The notes: generated by a model from the letters alone, not told the origin. A stretch of 64,000 nucleotides of DNA from Candidatus Nitrosotenuis chungbukensis (GCF_000685395.1 NZ_AVSQ01000009.1:80778-144777); one strand, 5' to 3'; shown: positions 23,097-32,859, counted from the stretch's first letter. Translations and numbers: made by a program.

Positions 23097-24668
23097 TTGA
23101 TTGAGAACGAAAACACCTGGGCAAACGCAGTAAAAAACAACACGACTGACGAATTTCACAAAAAATTTGATCATGCACTAGAGTCATTTCAAAAAGATCT
23201 TGGAAAAACCTACCCTATGATAATTGGAGGGAAAGAAGTGTTTTCAGATGATTACTTTGAGGTAAAATCGCCATCTGATACAAAAATTATACTAGGGAAA
23301 TTTCCGCTTGCAACAAAGGAACAAACGCAAAATGCAATCGAGTCTGCACACGATGCGTTTCCCAAATGGAGCCAAACCCCATACCAGGAGCGCGTTTCCT
23401 TATTTCGGGATATGGCGAGTCAGTTTTCAGCGCAAAAATTCATACTAGCTGCTATAGTTAGCATGGAAAACGGCAAAAACAGAACTGAGGCAATGGGAGA
23501 AATTGACGAAACGATAGACTTTCTCAGATTTTACGCAGAGCAGCTGGAAGCAAACTATGGATTTGTAAAACCAACGAAAAGCGCAAATCCGAAAGAAAGG
23601 ACACAGAGTGTTTTAAAGCCATACGGAGTATGGGGTATAATTTCTCCGTTTAACTTTCCATCGGCTATTGCAATTGGAATGAGCAGCGGCGCGTTGATCA
23701 CGGGAAATGCTGTTGTGCTAAAACCTGCAAGCGATACACCAATTTCCGCATTCCAGTTTGTCAATGCAATCTACAAAAGAATCCCATCATCTGCAATAAA
23801 CTTGGTCACAGGTAGGGGTGGAGTAGTCGGACAAGCGATAGTTGAAAGTCCCCTAGTAAGTGGAATCGCATTTACAGGATCAAAGGAGGTAGGCATTTCA
23901 GGATTCAGGACATTTACCCGCGAATCCCCAAGGCCATTCATATCAGAGATGGGAGGAAAGAATCCCGTCATAGTGACGGAGTCGGCTGATCTAGAAAAGG
24001 CAACAGATGGTGTCTTACGAGCTGCATTTGGTTATGGCGGACAAAAATGCAGTGCGTGCTCTAGAGTTTACGTGCAAAAAAATATCGCCCCTCAGTTTAC
24101 AGAAAAACTAGTCAGCAAAGTAAAAGAGCTTAAAATTGGCAAGCCATGGGAAAAGGACACCTATCTTGGACCAATCATAAATGATGCAGCGCAAAAAAAA
24201 TTCGAAAGAGCAGTAGAAGTTGCAAAAAAGGACGGGAAAATAGCATATGGGGGGTCTGTCCTAAAAAACGGAATATACCAAAATGGCTACTATGTCCAGC
24301 CGACAGTTGTGACAAATCTACCACTGAATCATCAGTTGGTAAAAGAAGAGTTATTCCTGCCGTTTCTGTGTGTTGAAGAATTTGAAAACTTTGATGACGC
24401 AATAAAACAGGCAAACGAATCAGAATACGGCCTTACCGCAGGCATATTCAGCCAAGACAAAAAGCAAATTGACGAATTTTTCTCAAAAATAGAAGCGGGT
24501 GTAACATATGCAAACAGAGCTCAAAGCGCAACTACAGGTGCAATGGTACAATCTCAGCCATTTGTTGGATGGAAGAACTCTGGAATCTCAGGAAAGGGTG
24601 CAGGTGGGCAATACTATCTGACACAGTTTTTGCGGGAGCAAACCCAGACTATCTGCAATGAGTCATAG
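23097..24668 (+). CDS. NAD(P)-dependent aldehyde dehydrogenase (P5C dehydrogenase-like), 523 aa
   Basis: All ALDH signatures are present: ISPFNFPSAI with the catalytic Asn (about 185), AFTGSKEVG in the cofactor-binding loop, SEMGGKNPVIV with the general-base Glu (about 283), and GQKCSACSRVYV with the nucleophilic Cys (about 318). The GQKCSACSR form is that of RocA/PutA-type 1-pyrroline-5-carboxylate dehydrogenases, so oxidation of glutamate semialdehyde to glutamate is the best guess; other semialdehydes cannot be excluded. TTG start, transcribed alone, convergent with coaBC. Confidence 0.88.
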   Translation: MIENENTWANAVKNNTTDEFHKKFDHALESFQKDLGKTYPMIIGGKEVFSDDYFEVKSPSDTKIILGKFPLATKEQTQNAIESAHDAFPKWSQTPYQERVSLFRDMASQFSAQKFILAAIVSMENGKNRTEAMGEIDETIDFLRFYAEQLEANYGFVKPTKSANPKERTQSVLKPYGVWGIISPFNFPSAIAIGMSSGALITGNAVVLKPASDTPISAFQFVNAIYKRIPSSAINLVTGRGGVVGQAIVESPLVSGIAFTGSKEVGISGFRTFTRESPRPFISEMGGKNPVIVTESADLEKATDGVLRAAFGYGGQKCSACSRVYVQKNIAPQFTEKLVSKVKELKIGKPWEKDTYLGPIINDAAQKKFERAVEVAKKDGKIAYGGSVLKNGIYQNGYYVQPTVVTNLPLNHQLVKEELFLPFLCVEEFENFDDAIKQANESEYGLTAGIFSQDKKQIDEFFSKIEAGVTYANRAQSATTGAMVQSQPFVGWKNSGISGKGAGGQYYLTQFLREQTQTICNES

Positions 24669-24669
24669 A

Positions 24670-25896
24670 TTAGATTCTGTTTTCAATTTGCTTTCTAATA
24701 AATTTTGAAATTTCAACCTTATTCTTTCTTCCAGAACTGGTCACTTTTCCAGAGCTGTCTACTATCAAGATTTCGTTGTACTGGGGATCTTTTTGGTATT
24801 TGTAGCCGATGTCATTTGCGATTATCATATCTGCATCTGACTCGCGGAGCTTTTTTCTTGCAGATTCGATGAGTGATTTTTTGGAAATGTCAGTTTCTGC
24901 CTTGAACCCAACAAGAAAAACATCTGGCTGCATTTTCTTGACATGATCTATGATTTTTGGCGCCCTGTGTAATTTTATGACCAAGTTTTTGTTTGTGCTT
25001 TTTATTTTGGATCTTGCTTTTAGTGTGGTATAATCAGATGCGGCCGCTGATAAAATTACAATGTCATATTTTTTTTTCATTTCCTTTTTTACTGCACCAA
25101 ACATTTCATTTACGGTTTTGACTGGTATGATTTTGGCCCCCTTTGGCGGCTCTTCTCTTCCAGGACCGTACACCAGTGTTACCTTTGCTCCTGCAGAAAC
25201 AAGCTGGGATGCAAGCAATACGCCTGTTTTCCCAGTGCTCTGGTTTGTAATCACGCGAACGGGGTCAATGTATTCTATTGTCGGGCCTGCAGTGATCAGA
25301 ATTTTTTTCCCATCTAGTATGGGGGAATGACCAAACTTTTTCAAAACATATTCCAAGACATCTTCAGGTTCGGCGACCTTTGCCTTTCCCTCAATCATTT
25401 GAGGCGAAATAAACCCGATTTTATCTTTGAGAAACCCGATATTTCGTAATACTGCAGAGTTTTCATACATTGCCTCATGCATTGCAAGTGCCATCAAAAT
25501 TGGAATCTTTGCACCAAACCCGACAGTCAGGACAGTTGATACTGGAGTATCATCAATTCCATTTGCAAGCTTACCAAGCGTGTTTGCAGTAGCTGGGTAC
25601 ACCACAATGATATCTGACTGTCTGTAATCTGCTAGTTTGATGTGCTCCAGATCCCCAGTAAGCTTTGTAATTACCTCATTTCCAGTTGCCCACTTGAAGT
25701 AGTCTGGCTGGATCAGCTTGGTCACTGCATCGCTTGCAACACAAATCACATCCGCACCATGTCTCATCAAAAGTCTTGCAAGCTCAAGTGCCTTGTATGC
25801 TGCAACGCTTCCTGATATACACAGAACAATTTTTTTCCCTGACAGCTCTGTTCCGTATGACTCCACTATATCTAAAGATGGGTGCTTATTTGCCAA
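24670..25896 (-). CDS. coaBC: Bifunctional phosphopantothenoylcysteine synthetase/decarboxylase
   Basis: The N-terminal flavoprotein half (CoaC) has VLCISGSVAAYKALELARLL for FMN binding and YPATANTLGKLANGIDD, the decarboxylase substrate motif, then HEAMYENSAVLRN. The C-terminal half (CoaB) starts with ILITAGPTIEYIDPVRVITN and NQSTGKTG, the nucleotide-binding site, and carries IKLHRAPKIIDHVKKM. It joins cysteine to 4'-phosphopantothenate and then decarboxylates it to 4'-phosphopantetheine. It overlaps panB by 11 bases and is last in the CoA operon. Confidence 0.93.
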   Translation of the reverse strand: MANKHPSLDIVESYGTELSGKKIVLCISGSVAAYKALELARLLMRHGADVICVASDAVTKLIQPDYFKWATGNEVITKLTGDLEHIKLADYRQSDIIVVYPATANTLGKLANGIDDTPVSTVLTVGFGAKIPILMALAMHEAMYENSAVLRNIGFLKDKIGFISPQMIEGKAKVAEPEDVLEYVLKKFGHSPILDGKKILITAGPTIEYIDPVRVITNQSTGKTGVLLASQLVSAGAKVTLVYGPGREEPPKGAKIIPVKTVNEMFGAVKKEMKKKYDIVILSAAASDYTTLKARSKIKSTNKNLVIKLHRAPKIIDHVKKMQPDVFLVGFKAETDISKKSLIESARKKLRESDADMIIANDIGYKYQKDPQYNEILIVDSSGKVTSSGRKNKVEISKFIRKQIENRI

Positions 25897-26725
25897 TTTC
25901 CTTTCTTAATTTTTCAAGCTCGGATTTGTCCATTGAAAACCAGTTTTCCTCTGCAGGAAATTTTCCAGATTCAACATCTGTTCTATAGTTTGATACTGCC
26001 TTTGTTATCTGATCTGATAATGACAAGTATTGCTTTACAAATTTTGGTTTGAGCTTATCATACATGCCCAAAATATCGTGAACCACAAGCACCTGACCGT
26101 CACAATACTTTCCTGAGCCAATTCCAATTGTCGGAACGGAAATGGCTTCTGAAATTATCTTTGATACCTCATCTGTCACCATTTCAAGAGCTATGCTGAA
26201 TACGCCTGCTTCTTCTAGCGCCTTTGCGTCCTCGATTAGTCTTACAGCGGCATCCTTGGTTCTTCCCTGAACTTTGTAGCCTTGTGCAAGCGTGGTGGTC
26301 TGGGGCTGAAACCCAATGTGCCCCATCACGGGAATGCCTGTTTCTACTATTGCCTTGATTGTACCTGACATTGCTTTTCCGCCTTCAAGCTTTACTGCAT
26401 CTGCTCCCGCCTTTACCAGTCTGCCAGAGTTTGCGATTGCATCGCTAGTGCTTGCCTGGTACGACATAAATGGAAGATCGGAAACTATGAGTGCATTTTG
26501 GCGCGCCCTACTTACTGCCTCTGTAAACAAAACCATTTGATCCATGGTAACTGGAATGGTACTCTCATATCCTAACATCACCATGCCTGCACTATCGCCA
26601 ACAAGCAGAATGTCAATTCCCGCCTTGTCACATAATGATGCCATGGTATAGTCATATGCGGTGATTACGGAAATTTTTGTTCCAGACTGTCTTTTTTCCA
26701 AGATGTCTCTTACTGACTTATGCAA
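25886..26725 (-). CDS. panB: Ketopantoate hydroxymethyltransferase
   Basis: The 279-aa protein has the PanB barrel motifs: ISVITAYDYTMASLCDKAGI, DILLVGDSAGMVMLGY with the metal-binding Asp, VSDLPFMSYQ, KLEGG and PVMGHIGFQPQ, and GIGSGKYCDGQVLV. It transfers a hydroxymethyl group from 5,10-methylene-tetrahydro(methano)pterin to 2-oxoisovalerate. Length is standard. It overlaps the gene before it by 8 bases and coaBC after it by 11, so the operon is translationally coupled. Confidence 0.95.
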   Translation of the reverse strand: MHKSVRDILEKRQSGTKISVITAYDYTMASLCDKAGIDILLVGDSAGMVMLGYESTIPVTMDQMVLFTEAVSRARQNALIVSDLPFMSYQASTSDAIANSGRLVKAGADAVKLEGGKAMSGTIKAIVETGIPVMGHIGFQPQTTTLAQGYKVQGRTKDAAVRLIEDAKALEEAGVFSIALEMVTDEVSKIISEAISVPTIGIGSGKYCDGQVLVVHDILGMYDKLKPKFVKQYLSLSDQITKAVSNYRTDVESGKFPAEENWFSMDKSELEKLRKEIGK

Positions 26726-27470
26726 TCCTTGCCCTCCTTGTCAAGTAATTTCTTATTTCAGAGATGGATTTTGCAAGATTTTTTTTGTTATCAAACGGCA
26801 TGTTGCGCAGTTTTTTCTTTTGCGTTTTTTCACAAGCGTCAATCAACTCCCTTATTCCACGAACGACATTGTCCACAATAGTAATGTCTGCTGTTTGTGC
26901 GGTCCTGGATAGTGGATTTAGGTCAAACGTAATGACTTTCTTTCCTGCTTTTTTGAGTGCTATAGTTCTGTCGCCGTCTTCCAGTGGGACCAACACTACG
27001 TCTGCAATGTAAATTCCATCCCTGTCTACAATTCTTCTTGCACTGTCTAGGCCAGAAATTCTAGTGGAGTTTTTCTTGTCCACACCAAGGATTTCTTTTG
27101 CACCGTTTTTGTGCAATACCTTCAAAATGGTTTGCTTTCTTTTTTCGTTGGCATAAAACAGATTTATCTCAATTTTTGCATTTGCTACCTTTGATAGTTC
27201 TATTATCTCCCTTGGACACAGCCCTGCAATGTTGCCGTTTACCGAGATAACAGGATGTTTTGCAGAAACAAGCGCAAATGCGGCTGCCTTTATCGCGTTT
27301 TTTGCAGATTTTGATGTTTTTTCACCTATCAAATAATCAAATGCCTCGCCACGGCCATGCGCCATGAGGCCTTCTTTTGCAACCAGTCCGTCATCAAACG
27401 CATTGACAAGTCGTTCCCTAACATACAGAGAATGAGCTCTTGGATGATTCTTTGGAATTAGATTTGTCAT
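26718..27470 (-). CDS. 4-phosphopantoate--beta-alanine ligase (archaeal phosphopantothenate synthetase)
   Basis: The protein opens with IPKNHPRAHSLYVRERLVNA and has VSVNGNIAGLCP-like (ISVNGNIAGLCPREIIEL) and DGDRTIALKKAGKKVITFDL segments characteristic of the archaeal DUF137/PPS family. It uses ATP to join 4-phosphopantoate with beta-alanine, replacing bacterial PanC plus CoaA. The 250-aa length is normal. It starts directly after the pantoate kinase stop codon and overlaps panB, giving the pathway order. Confidence 0.93.
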   Translation of the reverse strand: MTNLIPKNHPRAHSLYVRERLVNAFDDGLVAKEGLMAHGRGEAFDYLIGEKTSKSAKNAIKAAAFALVSAKHPVISVNGNIAGLCPREIIELSKVANAKIEINLFYANEKRKQTILKVLHKNGAKEILGVDKKNSTRISGLDSARRIVDRDGIYIADVVLVPLEDGDRTIALKKAGKKVITFDLNPLSRTAQTADITIVDNVVRGIRELIDACEKTQKKKLRNMPFDNKKNLAKSISEIRNYLTRRARIA

Positions 27471-28367
27471 TTAGCTAACTAGTCTTGCTCCAAGATCATC
27501 AATTTTTGACTTGATAATGATTCCGTCATTGTACTTTTCCAATATTTTCAAAACTTTGTCTTTCAAATCTTGTGAAACAAGTGTGAAAATCGTCTCACCA
27601 AAAAGTGCAACACCACATTTTATTCCGTTTTTGTGCAGATCATCTATCACTGCTTTCATTTTGGGGGTTATGATGTTCACATAGTTTGCAAATTCTACAG
27701 ATGAATCATGGAACTCATTGATGTCTTCTGACTGTACCAGTTTGTTTACCATTTTTCCGCCAAGACCGTTTATCGACGACATTCTCTCCTTCATGAACTG
27801 TTTTGTCGAAATTGGAGCAAAGCAAATCATGATTGCAGAATATGATTCGGTTGATATTTTTTTAATGGATCCAATTCCTGGAGCACCGCCTTTAACTCTG
27901 ATCTCGAATCCGCCGTGATATGACGCCAAGACATCACCAAGACCTGTCTGGCAAGACACTTCTGCAACATGGGCAATCCTTCCGAGTTTTTCATTTGAAA
28001 ATCCAGTTCCAAATGCTTGGTTTAGTGCAAAGGCAAGTGACAATGCAACCGCGGCGGAGCAGCCAAATCCATATCCAACTGGAACTTTGATGTCGTGGTG
28101 TATGCTGAGAAAATAACTTCCCTTGATATTTTTCAAAAATTCCCTGATCACAAATTCAGAGACTTGTGTGTTATCTGACTGATATCCTGTAACTCTGATC
28201 TTAAAATCAGTGTAATCAGATTCCTCGATTTCTACCGTAGTGATGACGCCTGATTGAATTGAAAACCCGGCCCCCAAAGACCCTTGAAATTCAGGCCTTT
28301 GTTTTTCATCTAACTCTGCCTTGAAAAATCCCGTTATGTGTGCAGGACTGAACGCCATTCCCCTCAT
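27471..28367 (-). CDS. Pantoate kinase (GHMP family)
   Basis: The 298-aa protein begins with FSPAHITGFF, the archaeal pantoate kinase form of the GHMP N-terminus, has LGAGFSIQSGV, and the ATP-binding motif 2 as VPVGYGFGCSAAVALSLAFA (about 96-115). The third motif is around GVALFGETIFTL. It phosphorylates pantoate at the 4-hydroxyl using ATP, the first committed archaeal step before the ligase encoded next. It is the first gene of the four-gene CoA operon; 64 bases separate it from the divergent AbrB-PhoU gene. Confidence 0.93.
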   Translation of the reverse strand: MRGMAFSPAHITGFFKAELDEKQRPEFQGSLGAGFSIQSGVITTVEIEESDYTDFKIRVTGYQSDNTQVSEFVIREFLKNIKGSYFLSIHHDIKVPVGYGFGCSAAVALSLAFALNQAFGTGFSNEKLGRIAHVAEVSCQTGLGDVLASYHGGFEIRVKGGAPGIGSIKKISTESYSAIMICFAPISTKQFMKERMSSINGLGGKMVNKLVQSEDINEFHDSSVEFANYVNIITPKMKAVIDDLHKNGIKCGVALFGETIFTLVSQDLKDKVLKILEKYNDGIIIKSKIDDLGARLVS

Positions 28368-28431
28368 GATCGCAGTTTAAATTTTACTAAAAATATAAGA
28401 ATATGGCTTAAATTAATTATATTAGTATAAA

Positions 28432-29409
28432 TTGACTAAATTCATTCGACGCCTGCAAAAGATTGGAAGCAGCATTCTGGTATCACTCCCAAAGGAATGG
28501 GTGGATGCAAACAAGCTTGAAAAAAGTACCGAAGTAGAAATTGAAACAAACGAAAACACCATCTCAATCACAGTAAACAAAACGGAAAGGCCCTCAAAGG
28601 AGGTGGTGATTTCGTATCCGCTTCCGCAGGACGAAAACATTGTTGCAGATATCACGGGCGCATATCTTCTTGGATATGACATAATTCGAATAAAGGGAAA
28701 GACTAGCATCCCAGTTGAGGACAGGGAAAAAATTCGTAACTCCATGAGAAGACTGGTCGGAATGGAAATAGTAGAGGAGGATTCTTCTAACATAAATGTC
28801 CAATTTCTCTTGGATGCAACCACACTAAATCCCGATAAAATTCTAAAACGAATTAGCTCAATTGCGCTAGGCATGTTCAATGACATCTCGCTGGCGCTAA
28901 TCTCCGATGACAAGTCAAATCTTCAGACCCTTCCAAATAGGGACGACGAGGTAGACAGACAGTATTTCTTGCTTGTCAGATTAATTCGAAGCACAATGCT
29001 TGACAAAAGGCTTGCAACCACGTTTCATCTTGAAAACATTGATGTCTTGGATTATAGAATAGCTGCAAACATTTTGGAAACAGCCTGCGATACTCTGGTG
29101 GAAATTGCAAACACTATATCAAATACACATCTGTCTAAAAACGACCTTCGCAAAATTTACGATCTCACAAAGGACATTGAAAGCATACACCAAAAATCAA
29201 TTGACGCATTCATTGGGCATAATAGAAGGCTAGCAATAGATGCAATATCACATCATAGAAAATTTCAGAGAAAAATATCTGATATTCGTTCCTCAATTGA
29301 GGAAAAAAACCAACTTCCGATAGATCTGGTGGATCTCATCTATATGTTTGAAAGAGTTTCAAGATCTTGGGCAGATATCTCGGATCTGGTAAAACCCATC
29401 TATAACTAG
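28432..29409 (+). CDS. AbrB/SpoVT domain - PhoU domain regulator, 325 aa
   Basis: Residues 1-45 ([20 protein letters not shown], then [18 protein letters not shown]) form an AbrB/SpoVT swapped-hairpin DNA-binding domain. From about residue 115 on the protein is helical with [18 protein letters not shown] and [20 protein letters not shown], typical of PhoU repeats that bind metal through acidic residues. Such fusions in archaea are annotated as phosphate uptake regulators. The start is TTG with AT-rich promoter sequence upstream. Its stop overlaps the convergent NUDIX stop by four bases. Confidence 0.85.
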   Translation: MTKFIRRLQKIGSSILVSLPKEWVDANKLEKSTEVEIETNENTISITVNKTERPSKEVVISYPLPQDENIVADITGAYLLGYDIIRIKGKTSIPVEDREKIRNSMRRLVGMEIVEEDSSNINVQFLLDATTLNPDKILKRISSIALGMFNDISLALISDDKSNLQTLPNRDDEVDRQYFLLVRLIRSTMLDKRLATTFHLENIDVLDYRIAANILETACDTLVEIANTISNTHLSKNDLRKIYDLTKDIESIHQKSIDAFIGHNRRLAIDAISHHRKFQRKISDIRSSIEEKNQLPIDLVDLIYMFERVSRSWADISDLVKPIYN

Positions 29410-29921
29410 TATATCTTATTTTTTAGCGCATAGGTCAAAACCGCACATATGGTTTTAGAGTCAATGATCTTGCCGTTTTTTATCATGCCTAGTAATTTTT
29501 TCATATCTATTTTTACCACCGACATGATTTCATCGTCATCTAACATTTGGTCGCTGACTTTCTGTAGATTCTTTGCCACAAAACAGTGTATTGCCTCCTT
29601 GTTGTAGCCAACAGATGGATAATACGTGATAAGATGAGTCAGTTTCCTTGCCTTGTAGCCGGTTTCTTCTTGGATTTCGCGAAATGCGCATTTTTCAGGC
29701 TTTTCTCCCTTTTCAAGTGTGCCTGCAGGAATTTCTAAAATGTAGCCATGAGGAAATCTATGCTGCTTTACCAAAATTACCCTGCCTTTCTCATCAAAAC
29801 CAAGTATTGCTGCTGCCCCACGGTGCTCAATTACCTCTCGTCTTACCTTTCTACCGTTTATGGTTAGATCGTATATGGTCAGACCTAGAATTTTCCCCTC
29901 ATAGATTGTTTTTTTCTTCAA
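29406..29921 (-). CDS. NUDIX hydrolase, ADP-ribose pyrophosphatase-like, 171 aa
   Basis: The full Nudix box is present: [20 protein letters not shown] followed by TGY (about residues 67-89), with all catalytic glutamates. The preceding EIPAG and the early [20 protein letters not shown] match the ADP-ribose pyrophosphatase subgroup. It hydrolyses nucleoside diphosphate derivatives, most likely ADP-ribose, to AMP and ribose phosphate. TTG start. It is followed on the same strand by nothing and preceded by the Lrp-like regulator 28 bases upstream, so the two may be co-transcribed. Confidence 0.9.
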   Translation of the reverse strand: MKKKTIYEGKILGLTIYDLTINGRKVRREVIEHRGAAAILGFDEKGRVILVKQHRFPHGYILEIPAGTLEKGEKPEKCAFREIQEETGYKARKLTHLITYYPSVGYNKEAIHCFVAKNLQKVSDQMLDDDEIMSVVKIDMKKLLGMIKNGKIIDSKTICAVLTYALKNKIY

Positions 29922-29948
29922 CTGATGATTTTTTAGTTGAATGCTATT

Positions 29949-30869
29949 TTAATTTGTCTGGTACATCAAATGCAGCTTTCCAGAAGATTTTGAGCTCTTG
30001 ATGGTATCCTTGATCCATTGCTGTGGCAGTTCTATCTTTTTTGGGATAAACAAATCTGCAATGGATACTCCTTTTACCATTCTTACCTGCTGCGTTATGT
30101 TGTCAAGCTCAAATATGTTATTGCTGTACAAGAATAGCACAATTTGGTTTTTTGCAATGAATGGCTTTTGCAAAAAATAGCCTGAAAATTCTTTTTTCAA
30201 TCTGTTTAGGGTTTCATTTAGGTTTCCATCAATCCATGCCAATACAGCAAACGGTATGTACTGATCAAATTTTGAAGGATTGAAAATTAGAGTAAACTGG
30301 ATTGCCTCGTCATTTTGTAATTTCTTTAATGATCTTGCAACTGTTTTTGTGGACAGCTTGGCGGTCTTTGCAAGATCTTCAATTTTCATTCTTGGGTTTT
30401 TCATGAGCTGGTTTATTATTTCAAGATCCGTTTTTATCAAATCTGATCTCACGCCAGGATTGACAGCTTCAAAAATGCTGAGAACTCTAACATCTTTCAT
30501 GAGATTTTTCATGATCTCTATTTTTTGCTGCACGTCTTCTTTTACCACGATGCCGCAAACTGTAATTCCGCCAACACAAGGAACCATGAAAAATGGTTCG
30601 CCGATTAGTTTTACCTGCTTTAGGATTTCATCGGAATCTTGGCCTGTCGTTACGATGTAGATTAGATTGTAACCTAACACCGGCGGCTCTATCTTTAATG
30701 TGAAATTTTCAATCATTTTGCTCTGAATCATCTTTTCAATTCTGGACTTCACCGCAGCACCAGAAATTCCGATTCTATTGCCTATTTGCCTGTCTGATTC
30801 CCTACAGTTGTCCAGCAATGAGCCTAGGATTTTTAGGTCTAATTTGTCCAATTTGTTATTTTTAGGCAT
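29949..30869 (-). CDS. Lrp/AsnC-family regulator with two winged helices, 306 aa
   Basis: The start is the ATG at 30869 (MPKNNKLDKLDLKILGSLLD); an upstream extension would run into the divergent ABC gene's promoter. Two helix-turn-helix modules are visible: SDRQIGNRIGISGAAVKSRI near residue 30 and IEDLAKTAKLSTKTVARSLK near residue 165, each followed by a ligand-domain-like segment. This tandem layout is typical of archaeal transcription factors related to Lrp/AsnC. The target is unknown, though the divergent ABC exporter genes share its promoter region. Confidence 0.85.
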   Translation of the reverse strand: MPKNNKLDKLDLKILGSLLDNCRESDRQIGNRIGISGAAVKSRIEKMIQSKMIENFTLKIEPPVLGYNLIYIVTTGQDSDEILKQVKLIGEPFFMVPCVGGITVCGIVVKEDVQQKIEIMKNLMKDVRVLSIFEAVNPGVRSDLIKTDLEIINQLMKNPRMKIEDLAKTAKLSTKTVARSLKKLQNDEAIQFTLIFNPSKFDQYIPFAVLAWIDGNLNETLNRLKKEFSGYFLQKPFIAKNQIVLFLYSNNIFELDNITQQVRMVKGVSIADLFIPKKIELPQQWIKDTIKSSKSSGKLHLMYQTN

Positions 30870-30939
30870 TAATTTCTTATTAAAGGATACTATTCTTATG
30901 TAAAAGTGTCTATTATATTCAAAATATGTAGATAATATA

Positions 30940-30947
30940 TTAAATAT
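30940..30947 (+). promoter_or_regulatory. TATA box of the ABC exporter operon
   Basis: TTAAATAT is centred about 26 bases before the TTG start of the permease gene, as expected for a leaderless archaeal transcript. The 99-base gap to the divergent Lrp-like gene is otherwise AT-rich. Confidence 0.5.
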
Positions 30948-30968
30948 CGGACTATTCTGTATTAATCG

Positions 30969-32159
30969 TTGGATTACAGGATTCAGCTGGCAACTAGAAT
31001 GCTTGCAAACAAGAGGGGCAGTTTGCTTGGCGCAATCATGGCAGTATCCATTGGAATTTTGGTAATTCATGTTAATTTTGTAATATTTCAGGGATTGTAT
31101 GACGCAATAATTCGTGACTTGTCAGGATATAGGTTTGGAGACGTGCTTGTGACAAACAGAGAAGACGTCATTACGGAAAAATCCGACGTTTTTTTAGTAA
31201 ATTGGTTTGAGAGAATACCGTATGTAGAGGCTGCTGCCCCTAGGATGTCCTCATCAGCCTCAATCAATGTTACCAAGTCTGGAAAAATAATTCAAGATTT
31301 TCAGGTTCCAGTTGTTGGAGTTGACCCATTTCAGGACACCAGAGTGTCAACCGTCCATGAAACAGTAAGTGAGGGACAGTACGTCTTTTCAAGAAACTCA
31401 ATTGTTGTTGGTTCTATTGTAGCGCGTGATCTTGGTGGTGTAACTGTTGGGGATAATCTGCAGCTAAAGATAGTAAACAGGCATGGTGAGGACGCAATAA
31501 AGCGTTTTATTGTAACTGGCATAGCAAGATCACCCGGTGGACAAGGGTTTGACTCTGACGTTGTCATACATATTGATACACTACGAGATATGCTGGATCG
31601 TAACAAAGAAACCGGCCAGATTCTTGTCAAACTAAACGATCCAACAAAAGCTGACGAGGTAAAGGATCTCTTTTTGCGTTCTTTTCCAAACGATGACTTT
31701 AAGGCAGAAACAATAGAAGAATCCGCCGAGCAAACTCTGAGTGGATTCAGATCAGGAATCGCAATGATCAACATGATTGGTTATTTTGGAATGATGTCGT
31801 CTGCTTTTGCAGTGGTGACAATTCAGATAATGCTGGTGTCAAGCAAGACACGTGAAGTGGGAATTATGAGGGCAATCGGAGCAAAAAGGAAGGATATTCT
31901 CATAATCTTCTTGTTTCAGGGCATGATTATAGGCATGGTGGGCGCAGGAGTGGGAACGGCCTTTGGCCTGAGCTACACATTTTATGCAAAGGAGACCAAA
32001 ATGTCATTTCAAGGAAGTCTTCCGCTTCAGGTAAGCTATGATTGGTCCAAGATAACACAGACTGCAATCATGGCATTCGGACTTGCAGTTATCGCTTCAA
32101 TTTATCCTGCATTCAAGGCGACAAAACTTCAACCAGTGGAGGCGATGCGCTCTGTCTAG
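30969..32159 (+). CDS. ABC transporter permease, MacB/FtsX type, 396 aa
   Basis: One transmembrane helix near the N-terminus (LLGAIMAVSIGILVIHVNFV) is followed by a 220-residue extracellular MacB-PCD-like domain and three C-terminal helices of an FtsX domain, including AIGAKRKDILIIFLFQG, the typical cytoplasmic coupling segment. Such permeases work as dimers with the ATPase encoded next to export or extract lipoproteins or peptides from the membrane outer face. TTG start with a TATA box 26 bases upstream. It is the first gene of a three-gene operon. Confidence 0.88.
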   Translation: MDYRIQLATRMLANKRGSLLGAIMAVSIGILVIHVNFVIFQGLYDAIIRDLSGYRFGDVLVTNREDVITEKSDVFLVNWFERIPYVEAAAPRMSSSASINVTKSGKIIQDFQVPVVGVDPFQDTRVSTVHETVSEGQYVFSRNSIVVGSIVARDLGGVTVGDNLQLKIVNRHGEDAIKRFIVTGIARSPGGQGFDSDVVIHIDTLRDMLDRNKETGQILVKLNDPTKADEVKDLFLRSFPNDDFKAETIEESAEQTLSGFRSGIAMINMIGYFGMMSSAFAVVTIQIMLVSSKTREVGIMRAIGAKRKDILIIFLFQGMIIGMVGAGVGTAFGLSYTFYAKETKMSFQGSLPLQVSYDWSKITQTAIMAFGLAVIASIYPAFKATKLQPVEAMRSV

Positions 32160-32859
32160 TGTTCTAGAAGTAAAAAACTTGAACAAAACTTATGGTGAGG
32201 GCGATACCAAGGTTCGTGCCTTAACCGATGTTTCGTTTTCCATAAAGAAAGGAGAATTTGTATTGATTGTTGGAAGCTCAGGATCCGGCAAATCCACACT
32301 ACTAAACATGATAGGACTGCTTGATAAGCCGACAAGTGGGCAGGTATTGATCGATGGTACAAACACAATAACTCTTGGCGACAATCAAGTATCATCGTTT
32401 AGGAATTCAAAGCTCGGATTCATATTCCAATTTTCTAATCTTCTAACTGATCTTACAGTTTTAGAAAATGTCTTGCTACCGCGTAACATCCAACACTCAA
32501 ACCAGAATGTGATGACTGAAGCTAAAAACTTGCTAAAGGCAGTAGGCCTTGAAAGCCAAATGAATAAACGCGCAAACAAAATTTCTGGAGGACAGGCTCA
32601 AAGAGCAGCAATAGCAAGAGGCCTGATAAATAATCCAGCTATAGTTTTGGCTGACGAGCCAACAGGAAACTTGGATTCTATTACCGCAGAAACCATTGTA
32701 CAACTAATGAAGTCGATGGCAAAAAAACTCAACCAAACTTTCATTATTGTTACACACGACAGGCAACAGTTTGGCGAGGTGGATAGAGTTATTACAATTA
32801 GAGACGGCCGTGCATTTGAAGGCGAAGACTTGCCTCACGAAATGGAGATCAAGGTATGA
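32152..32859 (+). CDS. ABC transporter ATPase, MacB/LolD type
   Basis: Walker A GSSGSGKSTLLN, Q-loop with FIFQFSNLL, signature ISGGQAQRAAIARGL, Walker B AIVLADEPTGNLDS and the H-loop VTHDRQ are all present, in the order and with the spacing of LolD/MacB ATPases. It powers the permease encoded before it. The domain begins at SVLEVKNLNKTYG; the only in-frame starts ahead are TTG at 32083 (77-base overlap with the permease) and CTG at 32152, so the true start is uncertain. It overlaps the next gene by ATGA. Confidence 0.9.
   Translation: MSSVLEVKNLNKTYGEGDTKVRALTDVSFSIKKGEFVLIVGSSGSGKSTLLNMIGLLDKPTSGQVLIDGTNTITLGDNQVSSFRNSKLGFIFQFSNLLTDLTVLENVLLPRNIQHSNQNVMTEAKNLLKAVGLESQMNKRANKISGGQAQRAAIARGLINNPAIVLADEPTGNLDSITAETIVQLMKSMAKKLNQTFIIVTHDRQQFGEVDRVITIRDGRAFEGEDLPHEMEIKV

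Noticed and set aside
28422..28913. A 163-codon minus-strand frame opposite the AbrB-PhoU gene.
   Set aside because: Ser/Phe-rich shadow, starting and ending within the real gene.
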